This document shows positions 16,260 through 24,688 of a DNA stretch of 64,000 bases, in pieces. Under the pieces are notes generated by a model. The model was not told where the DNA came from. It worked only from the letters and a program-made list of their open reading frames with translations, and searched no databases. The stretch is taken from the NCBI GenBank assembly GCA_021791495.1, contig JAJYWN010000064.1, positions 74,139 to 138,138 of the forward strand, in the 5' to 3' direction. This DNA is from Bacillota bacterium. Lineage in GTDB: Bacteria > Bacillota > Sulfobacillia > JAJYWN01. The position numbers were made by a program, and so were the translations under genes. Every line of letters starts with the position of its first letter. The first letter of the stretch is position 1.

Positions 16260-18218
16260 CTAGGCGTCGGATACTGCCGCGGGATCCTTGGCGCTGTCAC
16301 TCTGCCGGTCGCCAGACGCCGTGTTCCTGGAGTCGGCATGTGCCGTGTTGGCGCGGTGGTTGCCGATGCGGAAGGGGATGCTCGTGACAATTACATTCTC
16401 CTGGTACAGCAGGTTCTCGCGGAGCCGGGCGGCCGAACGGTTGTGCATCATGCGCTGCCACGGGAGCGCCGGGACGAACTCCGGAATGACCACGGTAATC
16501 AAGGCACCCGAGCTGCGCACATGCTCGAGGTAGTCGGCGAACGGTTCCACCACTTTCCGGTAAGGCGACTTGAGGACGACTAACTTCACGTCCGGCCCCA
16601 GATTCATCTTGTCCCACTTGTCGCGGAGTTTCTGGGCGGAGTCCTCGTCAGAGGCGACGTGCACAGCCACGGCCCGGCCGGCAATGCGTCTAGCATAGGC
16701 GATAGCCGGAATGATGGCCCGGTTCAAGCTGGCCAACGGGACCATGGCGATGTCGAAAGTCAGAGGTGGGACCAGGTGGGCTACTGGAGGAGCGCTACCG
16801 TCCGTCGGCCACTGGAGCCGCAAGTCGTGCGCCACTTCCTGATAGTGATCGTTAATGGCCCGGAATATCCCGACGAAGACCAAGATCACGACCGCGACTA
16901 TCCAGGCCCCGTGGATGAACTTGGTGGACAGGATGACCAGCAAAGCGGTACCTGACGCCAAAGCTCCGACACCACTGATCAGCGCATGCCCCACTTCGGC
17001 CGGCTTCCGGCGCATAAACCGCAGAAACATTCCAAACTGGGACAGGGTGAATGACAGAAACACTCCCACGGCGTACATGGGAATAAGGGCGTGAGTCTGG
17101 GCGTGGAAGGCTGCAACCAGAAGTGCTGAAAGCGCTCCCAGCGCCACGATCCCCACTCCGTAGACCAGCCGGTCACTGAGGTTGGCAAACTGTCGGGGGA
17201 GAAAGCCATCCCGGGCCAGGATTGAAGACAATCTGGGAAAGTCGGCGTAGCTTGTGTTTGCGGCTAGGAAAAGAATCAGGGCCGTTCCGACCTGAAGGAC
17301 ATAGTAAGCAACGGTGGGCCCGAAAACTGCGCGGCCTAGTAGAGACAGGACCGTCTGCCCCGATTCGGGCAGCACGCCCAGTCTTGTGGCCATTATCGAA
17401 ATACCGACAAACATGCTTCCCAGGAGTGCAATCATCCACGTGAGCGTGACCGCGGCGTTACGGCTTTCGGGCGGGCGGAAAGCGGGAATGCCATTGCTAA
17501 TAGCCTCTACCCCGGTTAGGGCTGAGCAACCGGACGAAAAGGCTCTGAGCAGAACGAAAAGGCCGACGAAACCCAAGGTGGCCAGACTGGGGCTCCCCAC
17601 CGCGGCAACGGGTAGGGCTTTGGGTGCTAGCGAACCGGTGAGGAGCCTGAAGAAACCGACTCCCAACATGGCGAAGACGGAGAAGATGAATAAGTAGGTG
17701 GGCGCGGAGAAAATATTTGCTGAATCCCGCACGCCACGCAGGTTGGCAATGGTGATCAGGACGATTACGACCAGGGCGATTGCCACTTGGTCCTGGAGAA
17801 GAGACGGAAAGGCTGAAGTAACGGCCGCGACTCCGGCCGAGACACTCACGGCGACAGTCAAGACGTAGTCGGTCAACAGTGCCGCCGCCGCGACCAGGCC
17901 AGAGGATAGGGTGACATTGTCTTTAGCGACGATGTAGGCTCCACCGCCGTTGGGATAGGAGAAGACAGTCTGGCGGTAGGATATACCCAGGAGGATGAGG
18001 AGTCCAGCCACAGCCAGAGAAATCCACATCGTATAGTGCAGTGCCCAGGCTCCCGCGGCGGTCAGGACAAGCAGAATCTCCTCCGTGGCGTATGCCACTG
18101 AAGAAAGAGCATCAGAAGAGAAGACCGCCAACGCGCGGGTTTTGGTTAGGCGTTCGTGAATAGCCCGATCCGAACGAATCGGCGGGCCGAACAAGGCCCG
18201 CTTGACCCAGTCCGTCAC
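16260..18218 (-). CDS. KimA-type potassium importer (APC superfamily)
   Basis: 652-residue membrane transporter from GTG 18218, with GGAGG eight bases upstream. The first part closely follows Bacillus KimA/YdaO: LTKTRALAVFSSDALSSVAYATEEIL, then SYRQTVFSYPNGGGAYIVAK and FSSGCSALTGVEAISNGIPAF. About twelve hydrophobic segments are followed by a cytosolic C-terminal domain of about 150 residues. KimA is a proton-coupled K+ importer inhibited by c-di-AMP. Alone on the minus strand among plus genes; its leader has an intrinsic terminator. Other APC substrates cannot be excluded. Confidence 0.82.
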   Translation of the reverse strand: MTDWVKRALFGPPIRSDRAIHERLTKTRALAVFSSDALSSVAYATEEILLVLTAAGAWALHYTMWISLAVAGLLILLGISYRQTVFSYPNGGGAYIVAKDNVTLSSGLVAAAALLTDYVLTVAVSVSAGVAAVTSAFPSLLQDQVAIALVVIVLITIANLRGVRDSANIFSAPTYLFIFSVFAMLGVGFFRLLTGSLAPKALPVAAVGSPSLATLGFVGLFVLLRAFSSGCSALTGVEAISNGIPAFRPPESRNAAVTLTWMIALLGSMFVGISIMATRLGVLPESGQTVLSLLGRAVFGPTVAYYVLQVGTALILFLAANTSYADFPRLSSILARDGFLPRQFANLSDRLVYGVGIVALGALSALLVAAFHAQTHALIPMYAVGVFLSFTLSQFGMFLRFMRRKPAEVGHALISGVGALASGTALLVILSTKFIHGAWIVAVVILVFVGIFRAINDHYQEVAHDLRLQWPTDGSAPPVAHLVPPLTFDIAMVPLASLNRAIIPAIAYARRIAGRAVAVHVASDEDSAQKLRDKWDKMNLGPDVKLVVLKSPYRKVVEPFADYLEHVRSSGALITVVIPEFVPALPWQRMMHNRSAARLRENLLYQENVIVTSIPFRIGNHRANTAHADSRNTASGDRQSDSAKDPAAVSDA

Positions 18219-18432
18219 CAGAGAAGACCTCCAAAGCGAATCGAAACCAATCGATTCAAAAGAAAAACCCGCCACCGCTCGACACGGGCGGGCCACTGCC
18301 GGGTGTTCGAAGACCGAATTCAGCCTCGTCCTCGCAATATGCGCACCTCGGCGTACCTACAGTGCATGATACATCGTTGTAGAGCAACAATCAATATGGT
18401 TTCTTGCACCTGTCAAGTCAATAGACTGTCAA
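18219..18432 (-). promoter_or_regulatory. kimA leader with promoter and internal terminator
   Basis: Reading on the minus strand, a TTGACT at 18421-18416 and CATATT at 18398-18393 form a plausible promoter with a 17-base spacer; two more TTGACA boxes lie nearby (18432-18427 and 18416-18411). The leader of about 170 bases contains an intrinsic terminator: stem CCCGCC (18292-18287) with GGCGGG (18273-18268), followed by a T-rich run (18267-18258). It ends 39 bases before the start codon. I do not see the consensus of the c-di-AMP (ydaO) riboswitch. Confidence 0.6.
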
Positions 18433-18448
18433 AGGATTGGGCGGGCGC

Positions 18449-19330
18449 ATGGTCAAAGTCCCATTCCTAGTCGGCAGTGGGAGAAGGGGCGCTCTGGTGT
18501 TCAGCGACTGGTATCATCTGTACGAGGAGTTCTTCCCGGCTCGTTCGGCCCAGATTACCTTCTTAGCGAGCCGGTTGCCGCTCTCGTGCCATACATCGGA
18601 ATCCACGACAGTCCTGGACGTGGCTTGCGGTACAGGGGCTTACTCCCGAGCCTTGGCCATGCTTGGAGTCAGGGTCACGAGCATCGATATCGACCTGAAG
18701 ATGCTCGACCACGCCTCCCACATCGCCGCGGCCGAATTTGGCTCGGGCGGGCCCGGAGCCGGGTTTGCTCCACCCACCTTTGTCTTAGCAGACATGGCCG
18801 ACCTAGTCGCCGCCACACAAAGACGCAAGTTCCATTTGGTCTTCTGCATCGGCAACAGCCTCACGCTCGGTTCCAAAACAGAGGCACCAGATCGGACCAC
18901 GCTGGAGAAGCGTGTCGGCGCCATGTCCCAGTCAGTCATGCCGGACGGCCGCTTAGTCCTACAGACAGTCAATTTCGACCGCATACTCCCGCGACTAAGG
19001 GAGCAGGGCGAGATCCGGATGCCAATCCTCCATTCTGTGAGCCGGGACGCGTCTTTGGAGCGGTTCTACCGCTGGCGGGGAAACGGTACGGTGGAGTTTC
19101 TTACTAGTGTGCGCGTCGCCGGCATACCCCTTGATGATCGGCCAAGGTCCACGCTCCTCACGCCGGTGAAGGCCGAGGAGTTGTCCAGGTTGGTGAGCGC
19201 GACGGGTTTGACAGTCGACGCAATGTCCGGGGACTTCGCCGGGGAGCCCCTCTGGACCCCCGCGTCGCCCGCCACCATCTTGACGGCAACCATGCCCCGG
19301 GTGGGCTCGGGAAACCACGCTTCCCACTAA
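18449..19330 (+). CDS. Class I SAM-dependent methyltransferase
   Basis: 293 residues from ATG 18449 (an in-frame TTG at 18437 is possible). SAM motif I is VLDVACGTGAYSRALA, followed by the acidic loop end TSIDIDLKMLDHA and a typical post-motif LVFCIGNSLTLGS. Substrate unknown. Divergent from kimA; the parS at 19355 follows directly. Confidence 0.75.
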   Translation: MVKVPFLVGSGRRGALVFSDWYHLYEEFFPARSAQITFLASRLPLSCHTSESTTVLDVACGTGAYSRALAMLGVRVTSIDIDLKMLDHASHIAAAEFGSGGPGAGFAPPTFVLADMADLVAATQRRKFHLVFCIGNSLTLGSKTEAPDRTTLEKRVGAMSQSVMPDGRLVLQTVNFDRILPRLREQGEIRMPILHSVSRDASLERFYRWRGNGTVEFLTSVRVAGIPLDDRPRSTLLTPVKAEELSRLVSATGLTVDAMSGDFAGEPLWTPASPATILTATMPRVGSGNHASH

Positions 19331-19354
19331 GCACCACTGGGCCAAAAGGCGCGA

Positions 19355-19370
19355 TGTTCCACGTGGAACA
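19355..19370. other. parS site 3
   Basis: Third exact copy of TGTTCCACGTGGAACA, in the gap between the methyltransferase and the DUF4446 gene. With sites at 11425 and 15011 this makes a cluster within 8 kb, to the right of oriC. The rest of the gap (19371-19569) has a TTGACA at 19405-19410 without a clear -10. Confidence 0.9.
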
Positions 19371-19569
19371 CGCGACGTGCCGCAGTCGCTACAAATGAGG
19401 CATTTTGACAGACATGAGTATAGCAGGGATTTAAACCTCGCCGCCGAACCTGATGGAGGTCTTCTCACCGAATCGCGGTCAGGAACGGTCTGCTTCTCGC
19501 TGTCGCTGCCAGTGGCGGGCCCACGCATGGGGGAAGACGTGTGGCTTGACTGGGGGACTATTCGCAGCT

Positions 19570-20076
19570 ATGACTCCTGCGGGTGAAAACGGGTTGACCG
19601 CCTTCCTGGCGGCGCTGGCTATTGTCGATATCACGCTGATGATTGTGGCCCTGATTCTGCTACGGCGCCTCAGACTGGTGACCGGACAATACCGGCTGCT
19701 CATGCAGGGTCCATCTGGGAGCGACCTGGACGCGGTCCTCCGCCGATTTGCCTCTGACCTGGATGGCAGCCTGCGCCGGTTAGCAGCCCTGGAGCAACTC
19801 CGGGCGGCCGACCGTGCCCAGATCGAGAAATGCGTTCAGAGGGTTGGCGTTGTTCGCTTCAGCGCCTTCAGCGACACAGGGAGCGACCTCAGCTTCACGG
19901 CGGCCTTTCTGAACGAGCAGGGGGACGGCGTCGTCCTGACCAGTCTTTTTGGGCGCGACCAGAGCCGTACCTATGCCAAGCCCATTCATGGCGCCCAGTC
20001 CACTTATGTCCTGACGGACGAAGAGAAATCAGCCATTGCCTCGGCCATGGCCAGCGGCCCCACAGCGCCACATTAG
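19570..20076 (+). CDS. DUF4446 family membrane-anchored protein
   Basis: 168 residues from ATG 19570. One N-terminal membrane segment (residues about 10-30), a short coiled stretch, then the conserved block VGVVRFSAFSDTGSDLSFT and GVVLTSLFGRDQSRTYAKP, the hallmark of DUF4446. These genes lie near parB in many Clostridia. Function unknown. An upstream extension of the frame lacks a ribosome site and a membrane-type start. Confidence 0.8.
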   Translation: MTPAGENGLTAFLAALAIVDITLMIVALILLRRLRLVTGQYRLLMQGPSGSDLDAVLRRFASDLDGSLRRLAALEQLRAADRAQIEKCVQRVGVVRFSAFSDTGSDLSFTAAFLNEQGDGVVLTSLFGRDQSRTYAKPIHGAQSTYVLTDEEKSAIASAMASGPTAPH

Positions 20077-20372
20077 ACGCCCGGAAGGGCCCCTTCGGAC
20101 GGAGGGCCCTCCGCTGGGTACCGCCGCCCTTCCGGATTGGAGAGGGCGTCGACCGTTTCCGAGGGCGCGAACCGTTCTCAAGGCCAGCTCCTTCCAGGGG
20201 CATTCCCGGACGGCCATTCCACTTTTTCCGCAACGTAAGAAGGTATTTCCAACCCTGCCGTAGAAAACGACGTTTGGCCTGCTGGATCCACCCTCTCGCC
20301 TTAAGAGTCGGATCGAAAGGGTGTCGGACCAGTTCTCCGCCAAAATTCATCCTCCGGTGGTGCCCGGACCAG
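20077..20372. other. Gap with nested palindromes
   Basis: 296 bases with no supported gene; the frame upstream of the M23 start is open but reads as a shadow. A perfect palindrome CGGAGGGCCCTCCG lies near 20098-20111. It sits inside a wider inverted repeat formed by CCGGAAGGG near 20082 and CCCTTCCGG near 20128. No T-run follows, so a terminator is not evident. Confidence 0.4.
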
Positions 20373-21365
20373 ATGGACACCAGGGATCTGAAAAAACGCT
20401 ACACCATAATGGTAGTGCCTCACTCGGAGAAGCGCGTTCACAGCTTCTCCATTCACCTTTGGGCCGTGCAGGCGGCTTGTCTGGCGTTGGTTGTCGTTGG
20501 TCTCTCCCTATTGGTCTTCGCTAACCAGTATCAGGACATGCGCTACTCCATGCGCGAGTTGGAAGAACTCCGGTCGGTGAACCGCGAGCAACGTGACCAG
20601 ATCAGACAGTTGGTCGCCGAGGCCGGCATAGTCCGCCAGAACATGGCCCGTCTTACCGAACTCGACCGGCAACTGCGCGAGCTACTGACTTCAGACAAAG
20701 ACTTCTCCAGGGTAGCCTCTTTGTCTCCACTGGTTCCGGTGCCCACAGGACCCGTGGCTACCAACGGAACCGGGGATACATCCTACCGTCCAGGTGACCC
20801 TGTGGCGGTCACGGTGGCTAGCGCGGACACTCGTGCTACCTCCGTCAGCCGCGGGAGCGTTGACCGGGGGACTCAGTTATCTTTGGATATGGCGGAGGTC
20901 ACCGCGGAAATGGCCGTCCGCGAGAAGAGCCTGCAGGAACTGCGGGACGACCTCAACCAGCTGATGGCGTACGAGGCGGCCAAGCCCTCCATTCCGCCCG
21001 TCCTTGGGACCATCACGTCTTGGTTCGGCATGCGGGCGTCGCCCTTCGGGTATGGTTGGGAGTTTCACGGCGGCTTGGACATCGCCGCAAGGTACGGTAC
21101 GCCCATAGTGGCCGCCGCCGACGGCGTGGTCACCTTCGTGGGCCTGGACGGAGAGTTCGGACGGACCGTGGTCATCGATCATGGATACGGTTACCAAACT
21201 CAATACGGACACACTTCGAAGATTGGTGTCGAAGTTGGTCAACGAGTGAAAAAGGGTGAAGTGATAGCCTGGGTCGGGAGCACTGGGTCGAGCACCGGCC
21301 CTCATTTGGACTACCGGATCAGGCTCTACGGAAAACTGGTGGACCCGCTGCCCTACATCCGCTAA
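20373..21365 (+). CDS. M23-family peptidase with membrane anchor and coiled coil
   Basis: 330 residues from ATG 20373. An N-terminal membrane segment (about residues 30-50) leads into a coiled coil (about 55-110), a low-complexity linker, and a C-terminal LytM/M23 domain: TSWFGMRASPFGYGWEFHGGLDIA has the HxxxD zinc pair, and STGPHLDYRI is the last motif. In that motif the usual HxH is HxD, which may change zinc binding. Followed by a bactofilin gene, a pair known to shape cell walls in other bacteria. Likely acts on peptidoglycan or regulates a hydrolase. Confidence 0.88.
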   Translation: MDTRDLKKRYTIMVVPHSEKRVHSFSIHLWAVQAACLALVVVGLSLLVFANQYQDMRYSMRELEELRSVNREQRDQIRQLVAEAGIVRQNMARLTELDRQLRELLTSDKDFSRVASLSPLVPVPTGPVATNGTGDTSYRPGDPVAVTVASADTRATSVSRGSVDRGTQLSLDMAEVTAEMAVREKSLQELRDDLNQLMAYEAAKPSIPPVLGTITSWFGMRASPFGYGWEFHGGLDIAARYGTPIVAAADGVVTFVGLDGEFGRTVVIDHGYGYQTQYGHTSKIGVEVGQRVKKGEVIAWVGSTGSSTGPHLDYRIRLYGKLVDPLPYIR

Positions 21366-21373
21366 TCCGCTCA

Positions 21374-21390
21374 GCAGGTCCTTGACCTGC
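21374..21390. other. Short hairpin after the M23 gene
   Basis: GCAGGTC at 21374-21380 and GACCTGC at 21384-21390 form a perfect seven-base stem with a CTT loop just after the peptidase stop. No T-run follows, so it may separate messages rather than terminate them. Confidence 0.4.
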
Positions 21391-21463
21391 CGGCTTAGAG
21401 CCATCATGCCGGCCGGGGAATCCCGCGAGGGGCCCCGGTCGCCCTGTCTTCAAGGAGGACCGC

Positions 21464-21874
21464 ATGCTCTTGGGAGGTAAGTCCGTGAACCGCAAAATGG
21501 GCAAGGACATCATTGACCCCGACGTAGTCGACACCATTATTGGGAAAGACACGACTCTCAATGGTGTGATCAATTCGTCTGGCACGCTGCGCATCGACGG
21601 ACGGGTGGAGGGGGAAGTCCACCACCGCGGCGACCTCATCATCGGCGAAACGGCGGTGGTGGTCGCTACCTTGATTGAGGCCCGGAACATCAATATCGCC
21701 GGGCGAGTGAACAGTCCCGTAGTAGCGGAGAACCGTCTTGAGCTAGTCCCCCCCTCGCAGGTGGAAGGCGATATCAAGGCGGCCGTCCTAGTCATCGCTG
21801 AAGGTGCGACCCTGAAAGGCAAGTGCGAGATGACCGGCCCCAAACCGGCCGGGCAGGGGAAAGCCCAATCCTAG
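21464..21874 (+). CDS. Bactofilin (polymer-forming cytoskeletal protein)
   Basis: 136 residues from ATG 21464 with AAGGAGG upstream. The bactofilin beta-helix pattern is clear: TTLNGVINSSGTLRIDGRVEGEV, GDLIIGETAVV and SQVEGDIKAAVLVIAEGATLKG. Bactofilins polymerise without nucleotide and recruit cell-wall enzymes; here the partner is likely the M23 peptidase just upstream. Short flexible tail at the C-terminus. Confidence 0.92.
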   Translation: MLLGGKSVNRKMGKDIIDPDVVDTIIGKDTTLNGVINSSGTLRIDGRVEGEVHHRGDLIIGETAVVVATLIEARNINIAGRVNSPVVAENRLELVPPSQVEGDIKAAVLVIAEGATLKGKCEMTGPKPAGQGKAQS

Positions 21875-21887
21875 GGAGGGTCAAGGC

Positions 21888-22808
21888 CTGAGACTGGCGG
21901 TCGTTTACAACCCCGTTGCCGGCCACGGCAAGAGCGCCCGCGCTTGGGCGGCCATCAGACCTGTCCTGGACGCCCGTTTGGGCGCCGGCGGGTACACATT
22001 CTGGGAGACCCAAGCCAAAGGGCAGGGCGAAACTTTAGGCCGGCGCGCCGCTGATGAAGGATACGACCTTGTGGCGGCGCTGGGTGGTGACGGCACCATT
22101 TCGGAGGTGGCCAACGGCCTTCTCCAAGTGGCCCCGGAAAGGCGTTGCGCCCTGGGCGTTCTGCCCGGCGGTACCGGAAACGACTTCGCCCGCACATTGG
22201 GCATTCCCCGCACTCCGGTGGAGGCGGCCAATGCTCTCTTTGATGGCGAGACCCGCCTTCTCGACGCGGGCCGCGTGAACCAACGCTATTTCGTAAACGT
22301 CTCCGGCGTGGGCTTCGATGCCGAAGTCGCCCGGGAAGCCAATTCCATTGCCCGCAAAGTCGGCGGCATCGCTTCGTATGTTGTGGCCATCCTGAAGGAG
22401 CTTTGGACCTTCTCCCTGGCTCCGGTGAAACTGACCATCGACGGTCGGACCACCCATCGGAACGTGCTTCTTGTGGCTGTGGGAAACGCCCGTTTCTGCG
22501 GCGGCGGCCTTATGCTTTGCCCGGCGGCGGACCCGAGTGACGGGGCCTTTGACGTCATCTTGGGCGAAGACCTGACTAAGATCGAGACTCTGCTCCTCCT
22601 ACCGCGTCTTTTCAACGGCACTCATATCCGCCACCCGAAAGTGAAAAGCTACCGCGCGACGAAGGTGACGGTGGAACCCGAGAGAGCCCTTTCTATCCAA
22701 AGTGACGGGGAGATCATCGGCACAGCGCCGGTCACCTTCGAGTTGATCCCCAGGGCGCTGAAGGTCGTGGGCTGCCGGCCCGCGCCGGTGGCGGAAACCG
22801 GCCGTTAA
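21888..22808 (+). CDS. Diacylglycerol/lipid kinase (DgkB/YegS family)
   Basis: 306 residues if translation starts at CTG 21888 (encoding LRLAVVYNPVAGHGKSAR). GGGAGGG lies seven bases upstream. The first conventional start is TTG 21978, which would delete the conserved NPVAG block. GGDGTISEVANG and LPGGTGNDFARTLG are the catalytic motifs; FVNVSGVGFDAEV and GGGLMLCPAADPSDG follow. It phosphorylates diacylglycerol or a related lipid at the membrane; the exact lipid cannot be told. Confidence 0.88.
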   Translation: MRLAVVYNPVAGHGKSARAWAAIRPVLDARLGAGGYTFWETQAKGQGETLGRRAADEGYDLVAALGGDGTISEVANGLLQVAPERRCALGVLPGGTGNDFARTLGIPRTPVEAANALFDGETRLLDAGRVNQRYFVNVSGVGFDAEVAREANSIARKVGGIASYVVAILKELWTFSLAPVKLTIDGRTTHRNVLLVAVGNARFCGGGLMLCPAADPSDGAFDVILGEDLTKIETLLLLPRLFNGTHIRHPKVKSYRATKVTVEPERALSIQSDGEIIGTAPVTFELIPRALKVVGCRPAPVAETGR

Positions 22809-22891
22809 CTGCCAGTCGACCGCTGCAACCGCAGGCCCCATGGGCCGGCGGCCACCGCCACCCACCGCCGCCCATTCCGGAGGTGAAGACT

Positions 22892-23650
22892 GTGTTTGCC
22901 GATCGTGCCGATGCCGGACGCCGCCTGGGAGCTCGCCTGAAATCTACCCTTATCCGACCGCCGTCACCATCGTCAACACCGTCACCGCCGTCATCACCGC
23001 CGCCGCCCCCGCTCCCGTCACCGGTGACAGACTTGCTGGTCCTGGCGATTCCGCGCGGCGGCGTGGTGGTGGGAGCCGAGGTGGCCGCGGCGCTCTCGTC
23101 CCCCCTGGATCTCGTCATCCCCCGGAAACTAGCCGCCCCGTTCAACGAGGAACTGGCCATTGGCGCGGTGACAGAGGACGGGGCCGTCCTGACCGATGAT
23201 GCCCTCGTCGCTCGCCTGGGCATCTCCAAGGAGCACATCGACGGGGAAGCCCGCCGGCAACTGGCCGAAATCCGTCGCCGCCTGGACCGTTACCGTGGCC
23301 GAAAGCCCCTGCCCGAAATCGCGGGCAGAACCGTGGTCCTGGTGGACGACGGTATCGCCACGGGTTACACGGTGCGGGCGGCCCTCCTATCCTTGCGCCG
23401 CCGCCGCCCCGAGCTCCTCGTCCTCGCCGTCCCGGTGGCGCCCCCCGATACCCTACAGGAACTGCGGCCCCTGGCCGACCGCACCGTCTGTCTCGAATCA
23501 CCCGAGTTCTTCATGGCCGTGGGCCAGTTCTACGAGGACTTTTCCCAGACCACCGACCAGGAAGTCATCGACCTGCTGGCACGTCATAGCAGCCCATCTC
23601 CGGGGAAACCTATTGGGGTGACCACCGCGGGTCCGCCCGCGGAAAGTTAA
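22892..23650 (+). CDS. Phosphoribosyltransferase with proline-rich insert
   Basis: 252 residues from GTG 22892 (MFADRADAGRRLGARL), eight bases after GGAGG; another GTG at 22883 overlaps the ribosome site. AIPRGGVVVGAEVAAAL and the PRPP loop VVLVDDGIATGYTVRAA identify a type I phosphoribosyltransferase of the kind often annotated as putative. Residues about 24-45 are a low-complexity run of P and S that interrupts the usual fold start. Substrate unknown. 17 bases before the next gene. Confidence 0.8.
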   Translation: MFADRADAGRRLGARLKSTLIRPPSPSSTPSPPSSPPPPPLPSPVTDLLVLAIPRGGVVVGAEVAAALSSPLDLVIPRKLAAPFNEELAIGAVTEDGAVLTDDALVARLGISKEHIDGEARRQLAEIRRRLDRYRGRKPLPEIAGRTVVLVDDGIATGYTVRAALLSLRRRRPELLVLAVPVAPPDTLQELRPLADRTVCLESPEFFMAVGQFYEDFSQTTDQEVIDLLARHSSPSPGKPIGVTTAGPPAES

Positions 23651-23667
23651 GCTTCCGGAGGTGGCCC

Positions 23668-23988
23668 ATGAAACGCACCATTGCTGTGGAGGAAGGCCTC
23701 ACCGACGTTCGACAGCTCCTGGAAAGCGAAGGTTTCCGCGTCGTACCCCTTGACCACCAGAGCGCCAAGTCGGCGGGCGCCATCATTGTGACTGGACAGG
23801 ACGAGGACTTTCTCAACATGCAGGGGCCGCAGAGCGCGGCTCCCGTCATCAATGCCGAGGGCAAGACCGCACAGGAGATCGCCAAGCAAGTCCAGTCCAC
23901 GATGGGCATCGACCACCCGGGGCGCGGGGGCGAGGACGCGGATGCAGACGCGGGTGCGGGCGCGGACGCGGATGGGACCCAAGGCTAA
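23668..23988 (+). CDS. YkuS/UPF0180 family small protein
   Basis: 106 residues from ATG 23668 behind GGAGG. The first 80 residues match the YkuS/UPF0180 pattern: IAVEEGLTDVRQLLESEGFRVV, then IIVTGQDEDFLNM and VINAEGKTAQEIAKQV. The tail is a run of alternating D, A and G residues, unusual for the family. Function unknown. Convergent with yyaC, four bases overlap. Confidence 0.8.
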   Translation: MKRTIAVEEGLTDVRQLLESEGFRVVPLDHQSAKSAGAIIVTGQDEDFLNMQGPQSAAPVINAEGKTAQEIAKQVQSTMGIDHPGRGGEDADADAGAGADADGTQG

Positions 23989-24569
23989 TACAGGCGAGGC
24001 AGCGCCTCCAGGAGACCCGCCAGGATCACCGAGTGCATTTTCCAGACCAGATTGAGGCGCGTGTTCTGGAGGACGAAGTACTCCATGAAACCGCCTACGT
24101 TGACGACGCCGGTGATGTAGATGTCCCCGGCCGAGGGCAGGTTTTTCTGCACGCCTGCTCCAGGCTTCAGCTTGCCCCGACCGATGGCCACCGTCCCGAC
24201 GCTCTCCAGACTGCCCAGACAAGCATCGAGCCCGACCACCATGGCTCCCGGGTGGATCCTGTCTATCTGTGACAAGGTGTCCGCCCAGTTGGTGGCGTGG
24301 ACGGGAAGGTCCAATGTCCCGTAAACGTGGACGTTCTCGGGCACCGACTCTTTCAGGTGCTGACCGACCAAGGGGCCAAGGGCGTCACCCGTCGACCGGT
24401 CCGTGCCCACGCACAGGACGACCACATCGCCGCGCAAGGGGCGCCCCAATTCCAGGGCGAAGCGCACCACCGCCAGGCTCACTTTCCTTGCGGCATCCTT
24501 GTCGGCGATGTTGACTCTCACTTCAGGGCGGGCGACGGTGACGGGAGACCGCTCGCGCAGTTCGAGCAA
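23985..24569 (-). CDS. yyaC: Sporulation protease-family protein YyaC
   Basis: 194 residues, probably from TTG 24569 with GGGG upstream; the start is not certain. CVGTDRSTGDALGPLVG and VVGLDACLGSLESVG are the DUF1256/YyaC signature, related to germination protease GPR. In Bacillus, yyaC lies near parB and belongs to a sporulation regulon. Its presence is one of the stronger hints that this lineage forms spores. Alone on the minus strand. Confidence 0.88.
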   Translation of the reverse strand: MLELRERSPVTVARPEVRVNIADKDAARKVSLAVVRFALELGRPLRGDVVVLCVGTDRSTGDALGPLVGQHLKESVPENVHVYGTLDLPVHATNWADTLSQIDRIHPGAMVVGLDACLGSLESVGTVAIGRGKLKPGAGVQKNLPSAGDIYITGVVNVGGFMEYFVLQNTRLNLVWKMHSVILAGLLEALPRLY

Positions 24570-24688
24570 TATATTTCCCCACTTCTGTAAACAGACTCAC
24601 TAAAGTATATGGGCAGCCAGGCGCCTCTATTCGCCGCTCGGGAGGGAAAGGAAACCGGGAGGCGAATTGCTGGCGAGGGAGGAGCATC

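Noticed and set aside
18219-18432. c-di-AMP (ydaO) riboswitch before kimA
   Set aside because: The consensus segments of that riboswitch are not seen; only promoter-like boxes and a terminator are visible.
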